Shown here piece by piece: positions 45,642-55,767 of a stretch of 64,000 nucleotides of DNA. The stretch is from Leucobacter sp. G161 (lineage in GTDB: Bacteria; Actinomycetota; Actinomycetes; Actinomycetales; Microbacteriaceae). Where the stretch lies: NCBI RefSeq assembly GCF_001482305.1, contig NZ_LOHP01000017.1, forward strand, positions 1 through 64,000. Reading direction: 5' to 3'. The translations under genes and the position numbers were made by a program. How positions within the stretch are numbered: the stretch's first letter is position 1; each line of letters opens with the position of its first letter. The notes beneath the pieces were generated by a model. The model searched no databases, was not told the DNA's origin, and worked only from the letters and a program-made list of their open reading frames with translations.

Positions 45642-46643
45642 ATGGCCGAGAGGCGAAAAGTCACAATTCGGCAGGTCGCTGATGCTGCGGGAGTGTCTCC
45701 CGCAACGGTCTCCCTCGTGTTCAACGGAAAGGGAGAAGTTGCCCAGGCGACACGCCGACGCGTCCTGGAGATCGGCACGCAGCTCGGGTATCGACCAGGG
45801 TCGATGAGTAAGGTGTTTCGCTCGGGCCGTGCATACATCATTGGTGTCGTCGTTGGACACAGCGGAACCCCGATCTGGGAACTCACGTACCTGCCCTACT
45901 ACCGCGGAATCATTGCCGGAGCCGCAATGGAAGCACTGGAATTCGGGTACTCGATTACTGCGATGCCGGTGAAACCATCGGGTGATTTGGGGGGCCCAAT
46001 TCGCCCCGACGGAATCATCGTGGTTGATCCCGGCCCAGACGACCCACTCATCAAATCTGCGATTGACGATGGCATGGCTGTGGTGTCGGCTGGCGGGCAC
46101 TCGAGCAGCGTTGAATCACCGAGACTCCGGTCAGTGCGCTACGACCTCGACCACGGCGTGCCGGCTGCCCTCGAAGCACTTCAAGACGTTGGGGCCTCGC
46201 GCCCAGCATTCTTTCGCGGCTCTGTGATCGACGAATACACGCTCGAATCACAGCGCGTATATCTCGCATGGTGCGCGACAGAGGGCATCGAGCCGCTTGT
46301 CTTTATCATCGCCCCTGGGCAGACACCCATCGAGGGCGCGAGGGAGCTGCTCTCCGGCGTACGAGGCGAGTTTGATGCCGTCTACTGCATCAACGAATCG
46401 TATGCCAGCGCGATTACGACAGCGGCAGCAGAGCGCGGCATTCCGGTGCCGGAAACGCTCGCGATATCGGTTGCTGGTGAGGCGCACTCAGCAACCGTGG
46501 ACCCGCGCCTCGTCTACCTGAATCTCGATCCGATCACGCTCGGTGCACAGTGCGCGAAGCTGCTGATCGACATTCTCGAGGGCGGCGACCCTGATGACGC
46601 GCAGCTCCCGATGGGCCTCGACCGCCCTGGCCAGCTTCCCTAG
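45642..46643 (+). CDS. LacI family transcriptional regulator
   Basis: This 333-residue protein has the LacI HTH and hinge at its start (TIRQVADAAGVSPATVSLVFNG, RRRVLEIGTQLGYRPGS). A periplasmic-binding-protein-like effector domain follows. It is divergent from the PuuD/amino acid transporter operon and likely represses it through the palindrome at 45519-45536. The effector could be a gamma-glutamyl compound, an amino acid or a sugar. AGAGG precedes ATG 45642. The stop overlaps hrpB by four bases. Confidence 0.92.
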   Translation: MAERRKVTIRQVADAAGVSPATVSLVFNGKGEVAQATRRRVLEIGTQLGYRPGSMSKVFRSGRAYIIGVVVGHSGTPIWELTYLPYYRGIIAGAAMEALEFGYSITAMPVKPSGDLGGPIRPDGIIVVDPGPDDPLIKSAIDDGMAVVSAGGHSSSVESPRLRSVRYDLDHGVPAALEALQDVGASRPAFFRGSVIDEYTLESQRVYLAWCATEGIEPLVFIIAPGQTPIEGARELLSGVRGEFDAVYCINESYASAITTAAAERGIPVPETLAISVAGEAHSATVDPRLVYLNLDPITLGAQCAKLLIDILEGGDPDDAQLPMGLDRPGQLP

Positions 46644-49237
46644 AGCCTTGGCGTGCTCGCGCGCTTCGTGCGCGCGGTTGCTTCGGCGGTCCATGGGTCT
46701 TCGGGCCACGGATGCTTGGGATATCGGCCGCGCATCTCGCGTCTGACATCCTGATACGGCCCGTTCCAGAACGATGCAAGGTCGTCGGTTACCGCGAGCG
46801 GCTTGCGCGCGGGGGAGAGCAGATGGAACAGGACCGGGACGCGGCCCTCGACAAGGCGCGGCGTCTCTGACAGGCCGAAGATCTCCTGGAGTTTCACGGC
46901 AACGACAGGGCGGCCCTCGGCGCCAGTGACGGCGCGGTAATCGATGCTCACGTGCGAGCCCGATGGCACAGCCAACCGTTCCGGCGCGAGCGCATCGAGC
47001 CTGCTCGCCTCAGGCCAGGGGAGTAGCCGACGCAGTGCGCTAGCGAGGTCTAGCTGGTGCAGTGGGGCACCCGGCCGAAGACGCTCGAGGTCGCTACCGA
47101 GCCAGTTCTCGATCGATGAGAGCAGCGCAGGATCGTCAACGGCAGGCCACGGTGCACCGAGCTCGCGGTGGATCAGCGAGAGCCGGTTGCGCAGCGTCGC
47201 CGCGCCCTCGCTCCAACGCAGTGCTTCGATGCCGACCGAACGCAGGTGAGCGGCGTAGGCCGGGCCGGTATCCTCGGGTAGCGGCTGCACCGGGCTGGAC
47301 TTCAGCTCGATGGCGCCGAGGCGTTCGGCCTCGCGCACCCGCACGCGTCCGTCCGTCACCGTTGCGGTGCGCTCGCTCACGAGGAGAGCAGCCCCGATCC
47401 GCAGCGCATCGGATTCGCTGATGGCCGCGGCGAGTCGAACAACCGCGCCGGTGCCGTCGGCGGCCCGCCCGTCAGCGCGCTGCACCTCGCGGACCGCGAG
47501 CCATTCAGCGCTGAGGAGGGGACTGCCCTCAGGCAGCGCCGCCCTGGTGCCGCTCGCCAGCAGGTAGCTGCGGGAATGCTCGCCGGTGCGGCGCGCGAGC
47601 CACTCGGGTCGAGCGAGGGCCACGATCCGACCCGCTGAGAGCGCACGGTCCGATGGGGCACTGTCCGTCGGGCGCCCGCCGGCGTCGCTGCCTGCGAGAC
47701 GAGCGAGACGCTTCACATCCCGGCGCCAGCGATCAGCTCCCGGGGCGCGCCCCGTGCGAAGCTCACGCAGCAGCCGTGCGAGGTCAGCGTCGGGAGCGCG
47801 AAAGTCTCCGCTGAATGCGGCGACGACCTCTGCTGCTGGGAGGGCGTCGCCCAGCTCATCCGCGCCGGCGAGCAGGGCTCGCGCCTCTCGCACCCCGACT
47901 GGGAGCCGAGCAACGCGATTGCCGAGTGCGGTCGGCCTGCCAGCGGCGTCCGTGAGTTCGAGCGTCGCGAGGGTCTCGGCCGCCTGGGCGATAGCCGATG
48001 CCGGGGGAGCGGTGGGCAATCTCAGGCCGACCGCGCCCGGGGTGCCCCACGCGGCGAGCAGGAGCGCAGTATCGGTCAGGTCGGCCGAGAGGATCTCGGG
48101 CGTGACAGCCGGTGGCATTCGCGCAAAGTCAGTCTCCGAGTAGGCGCGCACGGCCCGGCCGGCGCCCTCGCGTGCCGCACGACCCGCTCGCTGCTCAGCG
48201 CTCGCCCGAGCTGCGCTCACCGTGACGAGCCCCGTCATGTCCCGTGCTCGGTCGCGTCGTACTTCGCGAGACAGGCCGGCATCGATGACGAGCCGCACTC
48301 CCGGCACCGTGAGCGAGCTCTCGGCGAGTGAAGTGCTGACAATGATGCGCGCTGGTTCCCCCGGACCGCGGCCGGAAACGGCACGATCCTGTTCGCGCGC
48401 GGGAAGCCTGCCGTGAAGCGGCAGCACCTCGGTGCTACCCGAATCAGCGCCGCGGGAAATGATCTCGCGCGTGAGCCGCACAACCTCATCGACCTCCCTG
48501 GCTCCGGGAAGAAACACGAGGGCGTCGACTCCGGCGCGGTGCTGCTCAGCAGCGGCCACCGAGGCTACGTGCGCGAGAAACCCGCGCGTGACACCGCGAT
48601 CGTCGAGCCGCGCGATGGCCGGCGCCGCGTAGCTGACCTCGAGCGGGTGGAGCGCAGCCGGGATGTTGACGACGACCCCGCCAAGCAGTTCGGCTGTCGC
48701 TGCGGCATCGAGCGTGGCAGACATGGCGATGACCACGAGATCAGGGCGCAGTTCCCGGACCTCAGCAAGGAGACCGAGGAGCACATCTCCGTCGACTGAC
48801 CGCTCGTGCACCTCGTCAAGTACGACCGCGCCCACGCCATCAAGTCCGGGGTCGCCCAGCAGCCTGCGCAGCAGTACCCCGGGCGTGAGCACCTCAACGC
48901 GGGTGTCCCTGCCGACGACGCGCTCACCGCGCACGGTGAACCCGACGGGACCGCCGAGCGCGCTACCGTCGAGCTGCGCGAGTCTCCTGGCCGCCGCGCG
49001 CACCGCGACTCTGCGTGGTTGGGAGACCAGGGTCTGCTGCGGTGATCCGCCGCCGGCGTCGTCGCGTTCTGCGAGCACGTTGGCAACCAAGGCTGGCACA
49101 AATGTCGTCTTGCCCGACCCGGGGGGAGCCGTCACCACGACCGCACCGGTGCGGATGGCGCGTTCGAGCTCGGCACCGGCGCCCGACACGGGAAGCCCAG
49201 CGCCAATGGTGGCGAGGTCGAAGCGGTGCGTGGTCAC
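46640..49237 (-). CDS. hrpB: ATP-dependent helicase HrpB
   Basis: This 865-residue DEAH-box-type helicase has Walker A PPGSGKTTFVPALV near residue 38, DEVHERSVDGDVLLGLL, SATLDAAATAELL and QRAGRAAREGAGRAVRAYS (motif VI). The HrpB C-terminal domain is present. The biological role of HrpB is poorly known; the related HrpA rescues ribosomes. GTG 49237 follows TAGGAT by 6 nt, so the mRNA may be leaderless. Confidence 0.93.
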   Translation of the reverse strand: MTTHRFDLATIGAGLPVSGAGAELERAIRTGAVVVTAPPGSGKTTFVPALVANVLAERDDAGGGSPQQTLVSQPRRVAVRAAARRLAQLDGSALGGPVGFTVRGERVVGRDTRVEVLTPGVLLRRLLGDPGLDGVGAVVLDEVHERSVDGDVLLGLLAEVRELRPDLVVIAMSATLDAAATAELLGGVVVNIPAALHPLEVSYAAPAIARLDDRGVTRGFLAHVASVAAAEQHRAGVDALVFLPGAREVDEVVRLTREIISRGADSGSTEVLPLHGRLPAREQDRAVSGRGPGEPARIIVSTSLAESSLTVPGVRLVIDAGLSREVRRDRARDMTGLVTVSAARASAEQRAGRAAREGAGRAVRAYSETDFARMPPAVTPEILSADLTDTALLLAAWGTPGAVGLRLPTAPPASAIAQAAETLATLELTDAAGRPTALGNRVARLPVGVREARALLAGADELGDALPAAEVVAAFSGDFRAPDADLARLLRELRTGRAPGADRWRRDVKRLARLAGSDAGGRPTDSAPSDRALSAGRIVALARPEWLARRTGEHSRSYLLASGTRAALPEGSPLLSAEWLAVREVQRADGRAADGTGAVVRLAAAISESDALRIGAALLVSERTATVTDGRVRVREAERLGAIELKSSPVQPLPEDTGPAYAAHLRSVGIEALRWSEGAATLRNRLSLIHRELGAPWPAVDDPALLSSIENWLGSDLERLRPGAPLHQLDLASALRRLLPWPEASRLDALAPERLAVPSGSHVSIDYRAVTGAEGRPVVAVKLQEIFGLSETPRLVEGRVPVLFHLLSPARKPLAVTDDLASFWNGPYQDVRREMRGRYPKHPWPEDPWTAEATARTKRASTPRL

Positions 49238-49243
49238 CAGCCC

Positions 49244-49249
49244 ATCCTA
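49244..49249 (-). promoter_or_regulatory. -10 box TAGGAT, leaderless promoter of hrpB
   Basis: On the minus strand TAGGAT ends 6 nt before GTG 49237. Confidence 0.5.
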
Positions 49250-49280
49250 CGAGGAGTGAAGAAACGGGTGGTGGCTGAAG

Positions 49281-50219
49281 CTAAGCCGTGGCCGGTGCGT
49301 CAGCAATCTCGATGGGAGCATCACCCGGGTTCGCCCACTCAGGTGCCGGGAGCGTAACGTCGGTCGCGCCGCCCTGGATCTGCTTGAGCGCCGCCTCGAT
49401 CGCGTCAGCGTTCTCGGGCACGTTCAGACCACATGCCCTGAGCTCGCTTGCGAACTTCAGCGTCAGGCGGGTCTTGTCTGCTTCGATCGCTTCAGCGGTG
49501 GTGCCGGTGAACTTTTCGCTGCCGGTCTGAATGTCCGAGACCTTTTCGCAGACGTGATAGACGCTGCCGCCAGCGACCCAGACAACCTCGTCGGCGCCGA
49601 GCAGCTGGATCACGGTCGACTGGTCAGCGTTGTACTTCTCGACTGACGCCGGGTTGAAGTCTGCGCCGAGGGCAGCTGCGGCGAGCGCGAGCACGATGCC
49701 GATGGCGCCGGCGATGCCCTTCTGCTTGCCGTCCATGTCCTTGTTCGTGAAGATCAGGAGGATCAGCGGGAGGAACGCGATGATCGCGATGATCGCGCCG
49801 AGCTGGTTCTGCACGAAGAAGCGGAACTTGTCTGCCTGCTTGGCCGGGTCGAGGCGGTTCGCCTTCTTCCAGAGGAACGAGCCGGTGATGGCGAGCGCAG
49901 CGATGACGACGAGTCCGATGATGAGCGTCACGAACGCCCACTGCGGGAACACTGCGGTCGCGTCCTGCGGTACGAGCAGGCCCGTCTCCTGGTTGCGAAC
50001 GAGGACGCCGTCTTCGCCGACGAATTCGCGCTGGCGGAGCAGCCAGAAAATGGCGACCGCCTCGAGCGCGATCGCCAGGACCCACAGGGCGAGCGCGATC
50101 CAGCGGAACTGGGTCGCCTTTGACTTCGCTGCTGCCGTCGGCGTCCAGGAGGCCCCGTTCGAAGCGGCGTCTGGAGCAGCGGCTGAGCGATCAGCCTGGT
50201 TCTTACTGGAATCAACCAC
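49281..50219 (-). CDS. Hypothetical membrane protein
   Basis: This 312-residue protein starts at GTG 50219 after GAGGA. A polar N-terminus is followed by about four hydrophobic segments between residues 38 and 185 (WIALALWVLAIALEAVAIFWLL, AFVTLIIGLVVIAALAITGSF, GAIIAIIAFLPLILLIF). A soluble C-terminal ~120 residues follows, with one Cys pair (VYHVCEKV, ELRACGL). I recognise no family. It is divergent from the small membrane gene pair at 50302. Confidence 0.65.
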   Translation of the reverse strand: MVDSSKNQADRSAAAPDAASNGASWTPTAAAKSKATQFRWIALALWVLAIALEAVAIFWLLRQREFVGEDGVLVRNQETGLLVPQDATAVFPQWAFVTLIIGLVVIAALAITGSFLWKKANRLDPAKQADKFRFFVQNQLGAIIAIIAFLPLILLIFTNKDMDGKQKGIAGAIGIVLALAAAALGADFNPASVEKYNADQSTVIQLLGADEVVWVAGGSVYHVCEKVSDIQTGSEKFTGTTAEAIEADKTRLTLKFASELRACGLNVPENADAIEAALKQIQGGATDVTLPAPEWANPGDAPIEIADAPATA

Positions 50220-50301
50220 GGTTCTATATTCCTCTGTAGGGATTGCTATGAAGACGCACTAAGTGTAGCCCGGGGTCGACCCACTTCCCAGAAGTGGCTG
50301 C

Positions 50302-50802
50302 ATGAATCTCGATAACATTGTGAACATGCGAACCGGAAGTGGCGAGGAGCGCGAGAGCGCCCTGCAGAGCGGGTGGACCGTTGAGGCGAACCCAAAGATC
50401 GTTGAACCGGTGGCCCCGGAACCCGTCATCGAAGTGGTAGACGACACGACCGATGCCGCCGGTGCCGATGCGGACACCGGGCGCCCCGCACAGATGAGCA
50501 GCCTCACCGTCGTGCTCCTGGGGCTCTCGGGCGGGCTGTTCCTGCTCTACGCCTGGGTCTGGATGAGCTGGGCGCAGTACTACGCAGACGTCAACGCGGC
50601 GGTTTTTGCCGGCAGGGGATCGATCGGCGGCATGCTGCAGCAGATCGTGTTCTGGATCGCGCCGCTCGCACCGATCTTCTGGTTCCTCTCTGCCCTGGCA
50701 CTCACCCGAAATCGCACCCGTCGACTGGTGTGCGCGCTCGTGCTGGGTCTCATCGTGACGTTCCCCCTGCCCATGGTCTTTCTGAGCGGAGCAGCACTGT
50801 GA
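50302..50802 (+). CDS. Hypothetical membrane protein
   Basis: This 166-residue protein has an acidic, probably cytoplasmic N-terminus of about 68 residues (PVAPEPVIEVVDDTTDAAG). Three hydrophobic segments follow (SLTVVLLGLSGGLFLLYAWVW, IVFWIAPLAPIFWFLSALAL, LVCALVLGLIVTFPLPMVFL). It overlaps the next gene by four bases. No function is recognised. ATG 50326 is an alternative start. Confidence 0.65.
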   Translation: MNLDNIVNMRTGSGEERESALQSGWTVEANPKIVEPVAPEPVIEVVDDTTDAAGADADTGRPAQMSSLTVVLLGLSGGLFLLYAWVWMSWAQYYADVNAAVFAGRGSIGGMLQQIVFWIAPLAPIFWFLSALALTRNRTRRLVCALVLGLIVTFPLPMVFLSGAAL

Positions 50803-51095
50803 ACGCCAAACTTATTTCCGCGTGGATCGCGGGCGTCGCGATTCTCGCACTGTATGCGTACGCGGTTGCCGCAGGGATCGGCAATCTGATGGGAATGTCC
50901 GCTTTCCTTGGTGAGGCACTCGGGCCGTTGCCCTGGACGCTGTTGGGCCTCGCGATCGCCGTGCCCGTCATCGCGTTGTTGACGTCGCTCTTCGTTGCTC
51001 GCGGCAAGAGCGCGTGGGTGCGTGTGCTCCTGCTCGCCACTGGGCTCTGCGTGAGCGCGGCCGTGCAGCTTGAGATTATGCATCTCATTTCGTAA
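50799..51095 (+). CDS. Small hypothetical membrane protein
   Basis: A 98-residue protein with three hydrophobic segments (AWIAGVAILALYAYAVAAGIG, LGLAIAVPVIALLTSLFVA, VLLLATGLCVSAAVQLEIM). GTG 50799 overlaps the previous stop (GTGA), so the pair is co-translated. No family was recognised. Confidence 0.65.
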   Translation: MNAKLISAWIAGVAILALYAYAVAAGIGNLMGMSAFLGEALGPLPWTLLGLAIAVPVIALLTSLFVARGKSAWVRVLLLATGLCVSAAVQLEIMHLIS

Positions 51096-51221
51096 CGAGA
51101 TCACTTCGAAACCTCTCGTATGCTGCCGTGTGCAAAGAGAAGGTTCTCATGGCAGTTAGACTGGGGATCTGCGCCCCGTGCGCAGCAACTGTGATGCTTC
51201 TCTACGTCGAAGGAACCACTC

Positions 51222-52811
51222 GTGACAAAGCCGGTCGTGCTGATCGCCGAAGAACTTTCGTCCGCCACTATCGCCGCACTCGGGCCAGATTTCGACGTTC
51301 GTAACGTCGACGGCACCGACCGCGCAGCGCTCCGATCGGCGCTTGAAACCGCCGACGCTGTGCTCGTGCGATCGGCCACGCAGCTCGACAGCGAGGCGAT
51401 CGCCTGGTCGCCAAAGCTGAAGGTGATCGCCCGTGCCGGCGTCGGACTCGACAACGTCGACATCAAGGCGGCCACCCAGGCCGGCGTGATGGTCGTCAAT
51501 GCGCCCACCTCGAACATCATCAGCGCCGCGGAGCTGACTGTCGCCCACATTCTTGGCCTCGCGCGCCACCTGCCTCGCGCGCACGGTTCGCTCTCGGCGG
51601 GGGAGTGGAAGCGCTCCTCCTACACCGGCACCGAGCTGTACGAGAAGACCATCGGCATCATCGGCCTCGGTCGCATTGGTGCGCTCGTCGCCGAGCGGCT
51701 GCGCCCCTTTGGTGTTGATCTCATCGCGTTCGATCCCTACGTGACCGCCCCGCGGGCCCAGCAGCTGGGTGTGCAGCTCGTGACCCTCGACGAGCTCATC
51801 GAGCGCGCCGACTTCCTCACGATCCACATGCCTCGTACGCCTGAGACGCTTGGCATGATCGGAGCCGAGCAGCTCAAGGCGATGAAGCCGACCTCGTACG
51901 TCGTGAACGTCGCCCGTGGCGGCCTCATCGACGAAGCCGCCCTCGCTGAGGCGCTCACCGCCGGAGAAATCGCCGGAGCCGCGCTCGACGTCTTTGTGCA
52001 GGAACCACCCGCCGATAACTCGCTCACGGGGCTGCCGAACGTGAACGTCACCCCGCACCTTGGCGCTTCGACTGCCGAGGCGCAGGAGAAGGCTGGCGTT
52101 GCAGTTGCGAAGTCGGTGCGGCTTGCCCTCGCGGGTGACCTCGTGCCCGACGCTGTCAACGTCGCAGGGGCGGGAATCGACGAGTACGTTCGTCCCGGCC
52201 TCCCGCTCACCGAAAAGCTCGGTCAGGTGTTTGCGGGGCTCGCAAACGGGCCACTTGCCTCCATCGATATCGAGGTGCATGGCGACCTTGCCGAGCACCG
52301 GGTCGAGGCGTTGCGGCTTGCTGCACTCAAGGGCATCTTCTCGAAGATCGTCAGCGAGCCTGTCTCGTATGTGAACGCACCGCTCCTCGCTGAGCAGCGT
52401 AACGTCGAGGTGCGGTTCTCCGCCGACGCTGTCGCTGAGAGCTTCCGAAACATCATCACGCTGCGTGGCTCGCTCACCGACGGCACCCAGCTCTCGGTGT
52501 CGGGCACCCTCACCGGCCCCAAGCAGATCGAGAAGCTCATTGAGGTGAACGGCTACGACGTCGAGCTGCCCCTCACCGAGCACCTTCTCGTGCTGAGCTA
52601 CACGGACCGCCCCGGCATTGTCGCGGCGTTCGGTGGGCTGCTCGGCGATGCTGGCATCAACATCGCGAGCATGCAGATTGCGCGTGACGAGAAGCGTGGG
52701 ATGGCGCTGTCGGTGCTCACCATCGATTCGCCGCTGCCTGAGTCGCTCGTCGAGACACTCGCTGAATCCATCGGCGCAGAGTCGATTCACGCGATCGCGG
52801 TTGAGGTCTAA
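51222..52811 (+). CDS. serA: D-3-phosphoglycerate dehydrogenase (long form with ACT domain)
   Basis: This 529-residue enzyme makes the first committed step of serine synthesis. The Rossmann motif is GLGRIGALVAERL near residue 150. The active-site region includes NVARGGLIDEAAL and TPHLGASTAEAQEKAG. The C-terminus holds the intervening domain and an ACT domain (LSYTDRPGIVAAFGGLLGDAGINIASMQ) that senses serine. GTG 51222 follows AAGGA. TAGACT at 51157-51162 is a possible -10 box. Confidence 0.97.
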   Translation: MTKPVVLIAEELSSATIAALGPDFDVRNVDGTDRAALRSALETADAVLVRSATQLDSEAIAWSPKLKVIARAGVGLDNVDIKAATQAGVMVVNAPTSNIISAAELTVAHILGLARHLPRAHGSLSAGEWKRSSYTGTELYEKTIGIIGLGRIGALVAERLRPFGVDLIAFDPYVTAPRAQQLGVQLVTLDELIERADFLTIHMPRTPETLGMIGAEQLKAMKPTSYVVNVARGGLIDEAALAEALTAGEIAGAALDVFVQEPPADNSLTGLPNVNVTPHLGASTAEAQEKAGVAVAKSVRLALAGDLVPDAVNVAGAGIDEYVRPGLPLTEKLGQVFAGLANGPLASIDIEVHGDLAEHRVEALRLAALKGIFSKIVSEPVSYVNAPLLAEQRNVEVRFSADAVAESFRNIITLRGSLTDGTQLSVSGTLTGPKQIEKLIEVNGYDVELPLTEHLLVLSYTDRPGIVAAFGGLLGDAGINIASMQIARDEKRGMALSVLTIDSPLPESLVETLAESIGAESIHAIAVEV

Positions 52812-52833
52812 CCCGCAGCACCGCTGAGTTCCC

Positions 52834-52901
52834 GCATCGGCCCCCGACAGACACGCGAGAGACGTTCACCCGTCTCCCGCGCGTTTCTCGGGGGCCGATG
52901 C
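52834..52901 (+). terminator. Terminator between serA and pnp
   Basis: GCATCGGCCCCCGA (52834-52847) pairs with TCGGGGGCCGATGC (52888-52901), with an inner GAGACG/CGTCTC extension. Confidence 0.8.
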
Positions 52902-53101
52902 TATCCTGATCCTGTGGGCGTTTTGCCCGCATCAAAGATGAACCGAGCCCGTCGGTGGGTGGGCTGGTCTTCGGTGGTGGATCCCTCTGAACTTCGCAAG
53001 CCAGGGTGATCGTCTACTGAACATCAGCTCCGGGCCGCACTGCGCCAGCGCGATAGCGCTTCCGGACTGCCCCCGCGCGCTCACGTATGTAAGGAGTTCC
53101 C
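52902..53101 (+). other. Leader region of pnp
   Basis: The 200 bp before pnp contain several small hairpins (GGGC/GCCC at about 52917, and GCGC pairs near 53050-53062) and TATCCT at 52902-52907 as a possible -10 box. PNPase commonly controls its own leader; no specific fold was established here. Confidence 0.4.
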
Positions 53102-55351
53102 GTGGAGGGTCCTGAAATCAAGTTCGCCGAGGCCGTACTCGACAACGGCAAGTTCGGTAAGCGCACCATTCGTTTTGAGGCTGGCCGCCTCGCGCAGCAG
53201 GCACAGGGTGCCGTTGCTGCGTACCTCGATGAGGAGACGATGCTCCTCTCGGCCACGAGCGCATCGAAGCAGCCGAAGGATCACTTCGACTTCTTCCCGC
53301 TCACCGTTGACGTTGAAGAGCGTTCGTACGCAGCCGGCAAGATCCCCGGCTCGTTCTTCCGCCGTGAGGGCCGCCCCTCGACCGAGGCAATCCTCGTCTG
53401 CCGTCTCATCGACCGCCCGCTGCGCCCGTCGTTCGTCGACGGCCTCCGCAACGAGGTGCAGATCGTCGTGACCGTGCTGTCGATCGCACCGGGTGAGTTC
53501 TACGATGCGCTCGCGATCAACGCGGCATCGATGTCGACTCAGATCTCGGGCCTGCCGTTCTCCGGTCCGATCGGTGGCGTGCGCCTCGCACTCATCGGCG
53601 ATCAGTGGGTTGCGTTCCCGACCGTTGAGCAGCTGAAGGACGCAGTCTTCGACCTCATGGTCGCCGGCCGCGTCGTGACGAAGTCTGACGGAACCGAGGA
53701 CGTCGCCATCATGATGGTGGAGGCTGAGGCTACCGAGGATTCGTGGAACCTCATCAAGGCTGGCGCTACGCGCCCCGACGAGGCAATTGTTGCGCAGGGT
53801 CTCGACGCTGCGAAGCCGTTCCTGAAGCAGCTCGTGAAGGCTCAGGAAGAGCTCGCGAAGCAGTCGGCCAAGGAGGTGCAGGAGTACCCCGTATTCCTGC
53901 CGTTCGCCGACGAGGTCTACGCAGCAGTTGAGGCACTCGCCGAGACCGAGCTCGCAAAGATCTACCAGATCGCCGACAAGGTCGAGCGCCAGAACGCAGA
54001 CGACGCCCTCAAGGCGAGCGTCAAGGAAGCTGTTGCCGCGAAGGTCGCAGCAGGCGAGCTGCCGGCTGAGGCCGATGGCCAGGTTTCCGGCGCGTACAAG
54101 GCCGTCACCAAGAAGGTCGTCCGCGGCCGGATCCTCACCGAGGGCGCCCGTATCGATGGCCGCGGTCTCCGCGACATCCGTGCGCTCGACGCAGAGGTGC
54201 AGGTCATCCCGCGCGTGCACGGCTCGGCGATCTTCCAGCGCGGCGAGACCCAGATCATGGGTGTCACCACGCTGAACATGCTGAAGATGGAGCAGCAGAT
54301 CGACTCGCTGTCACCCGTGACCAGCAAGCGCTACATGCACCACTACAACTTCCCGCCCTACTCGACCGGTGAGACCGGCCGTGTTGGCAGCCCGAAGCGT
54401 CGCGAGATCGGGCACGGCTTCCTCGCCGAACGCGCCCTCGTGCCGGTGCTCCCTGCTCGTGATGAGTTCCCCTACGCGATCCGCCAGGTCTCGGAGGCAC
54501 TCAGCTCGAACGGTTCGACCTCGATGGGCTCGGTCTGCGCTTCGACGCTGTCGCTGCTCAACGCGGGCGTGCCGCTCCGCGCAGCCGTCGCAGGCATCGC
54601 AATGGGCCTCGTCTCCGACACCGTGAACGGCGAGACGCAGTACGCGACCCTCACCGACATTCTCGGTGCTGAGGACGCACTCGGCGACATGGACTTCAAG
54701 GTCGCAGGTACCTCGGACTTCATCACCGCGCTGCAGCTCGACACCAAGCTCGGCGGCATCCCCACCGACGTTCTCGTTGGCGCACTCGCGCAGGCGAAGG
54801 AGGCTCGCACCGCGATCCTCGACGTCATGGATCAGGCAATCGACACGCCCGACGAGATGGCGCCGACCGCGCCCCGCGTCATCAGCGTGCAGATCCCGGT
54901 TGACAAGATCGGTGAGCTCATCGGGCCCAAGGGCAAGACGATCAACGGTATCCAGGACGAGACCGGCGCCGACATCTCCATCGATGACGACGGCACCGTC
55001 TACATCGGTGCGGTTGACGGCCCGTCGGCCGAGGCTGCCCGCCTGCAGGTCAACGCGATCGCGAACCCGCAGAACCCCGAGGTCGGCGAGCAGTACCTCG
55101 GTACTGTCGTGAAGAACGCCGCATTCGGTGCCTTCATCTCGCTGCTGCCCGGCAAGGACGGCCTGCTGCACATCTCCGAGGTGCGCAAGCTCGTCGGCGG
55201 CAAGCGCATCGATTCGGTTGACGAGGTGCTCTCGGTTGGTCAGAAGATCCTCGTGAAGATCACGAAGACCGATGACCGCGGCAAGCTCTCGCTCGAGCCC
55301 GTGCTTGAGGAAGCTGCAGCTGAGACTCCGGCCGAGGCTGACGCAGAGTAA
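53102..55351 (+). CDS. pnp: Polyribonucleotide nucleotidyltransferase (PNPase)
   Basis: This 749-residue exoribonuclease degrades RNA 3'-5' by phosphorolysis. It has two RNase PH-type domains separated by a helical linker (residues ~240-340). A KH domain ([19 protein letters not shown]) and an S1 domain ([19 protein letters not shown]) end the protein. GTG 53102 follows AAGGAG. It is not next to rpsO, unlike in many bacteria. Confidence 0.98.
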   Translation: MEGPEIKFAEAVLDNGKFGKRTIRFEAGRLAQQAQGAVAAYLDEETMLLSATSASKQPKDHFDFFPLTVDVEERSYAAGKIPGSFFRREGRPSTEAILVCRLIDRPLRPSFVDGLRNEVQIVVTVLSIAPGEFYDALAINAASMSTQISGLPFSGPIGGVRLALIGDQWVAFPTVEQLKDAVFDLMVAGRVVTKSDGTEDVAIMMVEAEATEDSWNLIKAGATRPDEAIVAQGLDAAKPFLKQLVKAQEELAKQSAKEVQEYPVFLPFADEVYAAVEALAETELAKIYQIADKVERQNADDALKASVKEAVAAKVAAGELPAEADGQVSGAYKAVTKKVVRGRILTEGARIDGRGLRDIRALDAEVQVIPRVHGSAIFQRGETQIMGVTTLNMLKMEQQIDSLSPVTSKRYMHHYNFPPYSTGETGRVGSPKRREIGHGFLAERALVPVLPARDEFPYAIRQVSEALSSNGSTSMGSVCASTLSLLNAGVPLRAAVAGIAMGLVSDTVNGETQYATLTDILGAEDALGDMDFKVAGTSDFITALQLDTKLGGIPTDVLVGALAQAKEARTAILDVMDQAIDTPDEMAPTAPRVISVQIPVDKIGELIGPKGKTINGIQDETGADISIDDDGTVYIGAVDGPSAEAARLQVNAIANPQNPEVGEQYLGTVVKNAAFGAFISLLPGKDGLLHISEVRKLVGGKRIDSVDEVLSVGQKILVKITKTDDRGKLSLEPVLEEAAAETPAEADAE

Positions 55352-55360
55352 TCATCCAAG

Positions 55361-55406
55361 AGAAAGCGCCCGTCGCTTCCCGAAAGGGGAGCGGCGGGCG
55401 CTTTCT
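55361..55406 (+). terminator. Terminator of pnp
   Basis: AGAAAGCGCCCG pairs with CGGGCGCTTTCT, with an inner CGCTTCCC/GGGGAGCG and a GAAA loop. Confidence 0.9.
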
Positions 55407-55443
55407 GGTATCTGAGCTGCTGTGTAGGTCGCGGGGAGGCGGT

Positions 55444-55698
55444 CTACTTGTCGCGGCTGGGGATCAGACCGAAGGCAACCCAGAAGCCGATTGCGTCGAC
55501 AATGATGCCGCCGCCGAAGAGCCAGAATGCCCAGTCGGGCACGCTGAACGCGAGCGCCATCATGTAGAAACCGCCGAAGACGAGCACCATCGCGAGGATG
55601 ATGAGCGCGATCTCCGAAGCGGCCATGCGTGGCGTCGGGCTCGGCTCAAAGAGCCGCTCGGGGGTTGCAGTCTCGGTGGTTGATTCGCCGAGAGACAT
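55444..55698 (-). CDS. Small hypothetical membrane protein
   Basis: An 84-residue protein with a polar N-terminus (TTETATPERLFEPSPTPR) and two hydrophobic segments (IALIILAMVLVFGGFYMMALA, WLFGGGIIVDAIGFWVAFGL). GAGG lies 6 nt before ATG 55698. It is divergent from the MarR gene. No family was recognised. Confidence 0.65.
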   Translation of the reverse strand: MSLGESTTETATPERLFEPSPTPRMAASEIALIILAMVLVFGGFYMMALAFSVPDWAFWLFGGGIIVDAIGFWVAFGLIPSRDK

Positions 55699-55767
55699 AA
55701 CTTACCTCGCTAATGTTTAGGGCACGAATGGATCACGTACAAAGTAAGTATAGGTGAAGCTAGGAAA

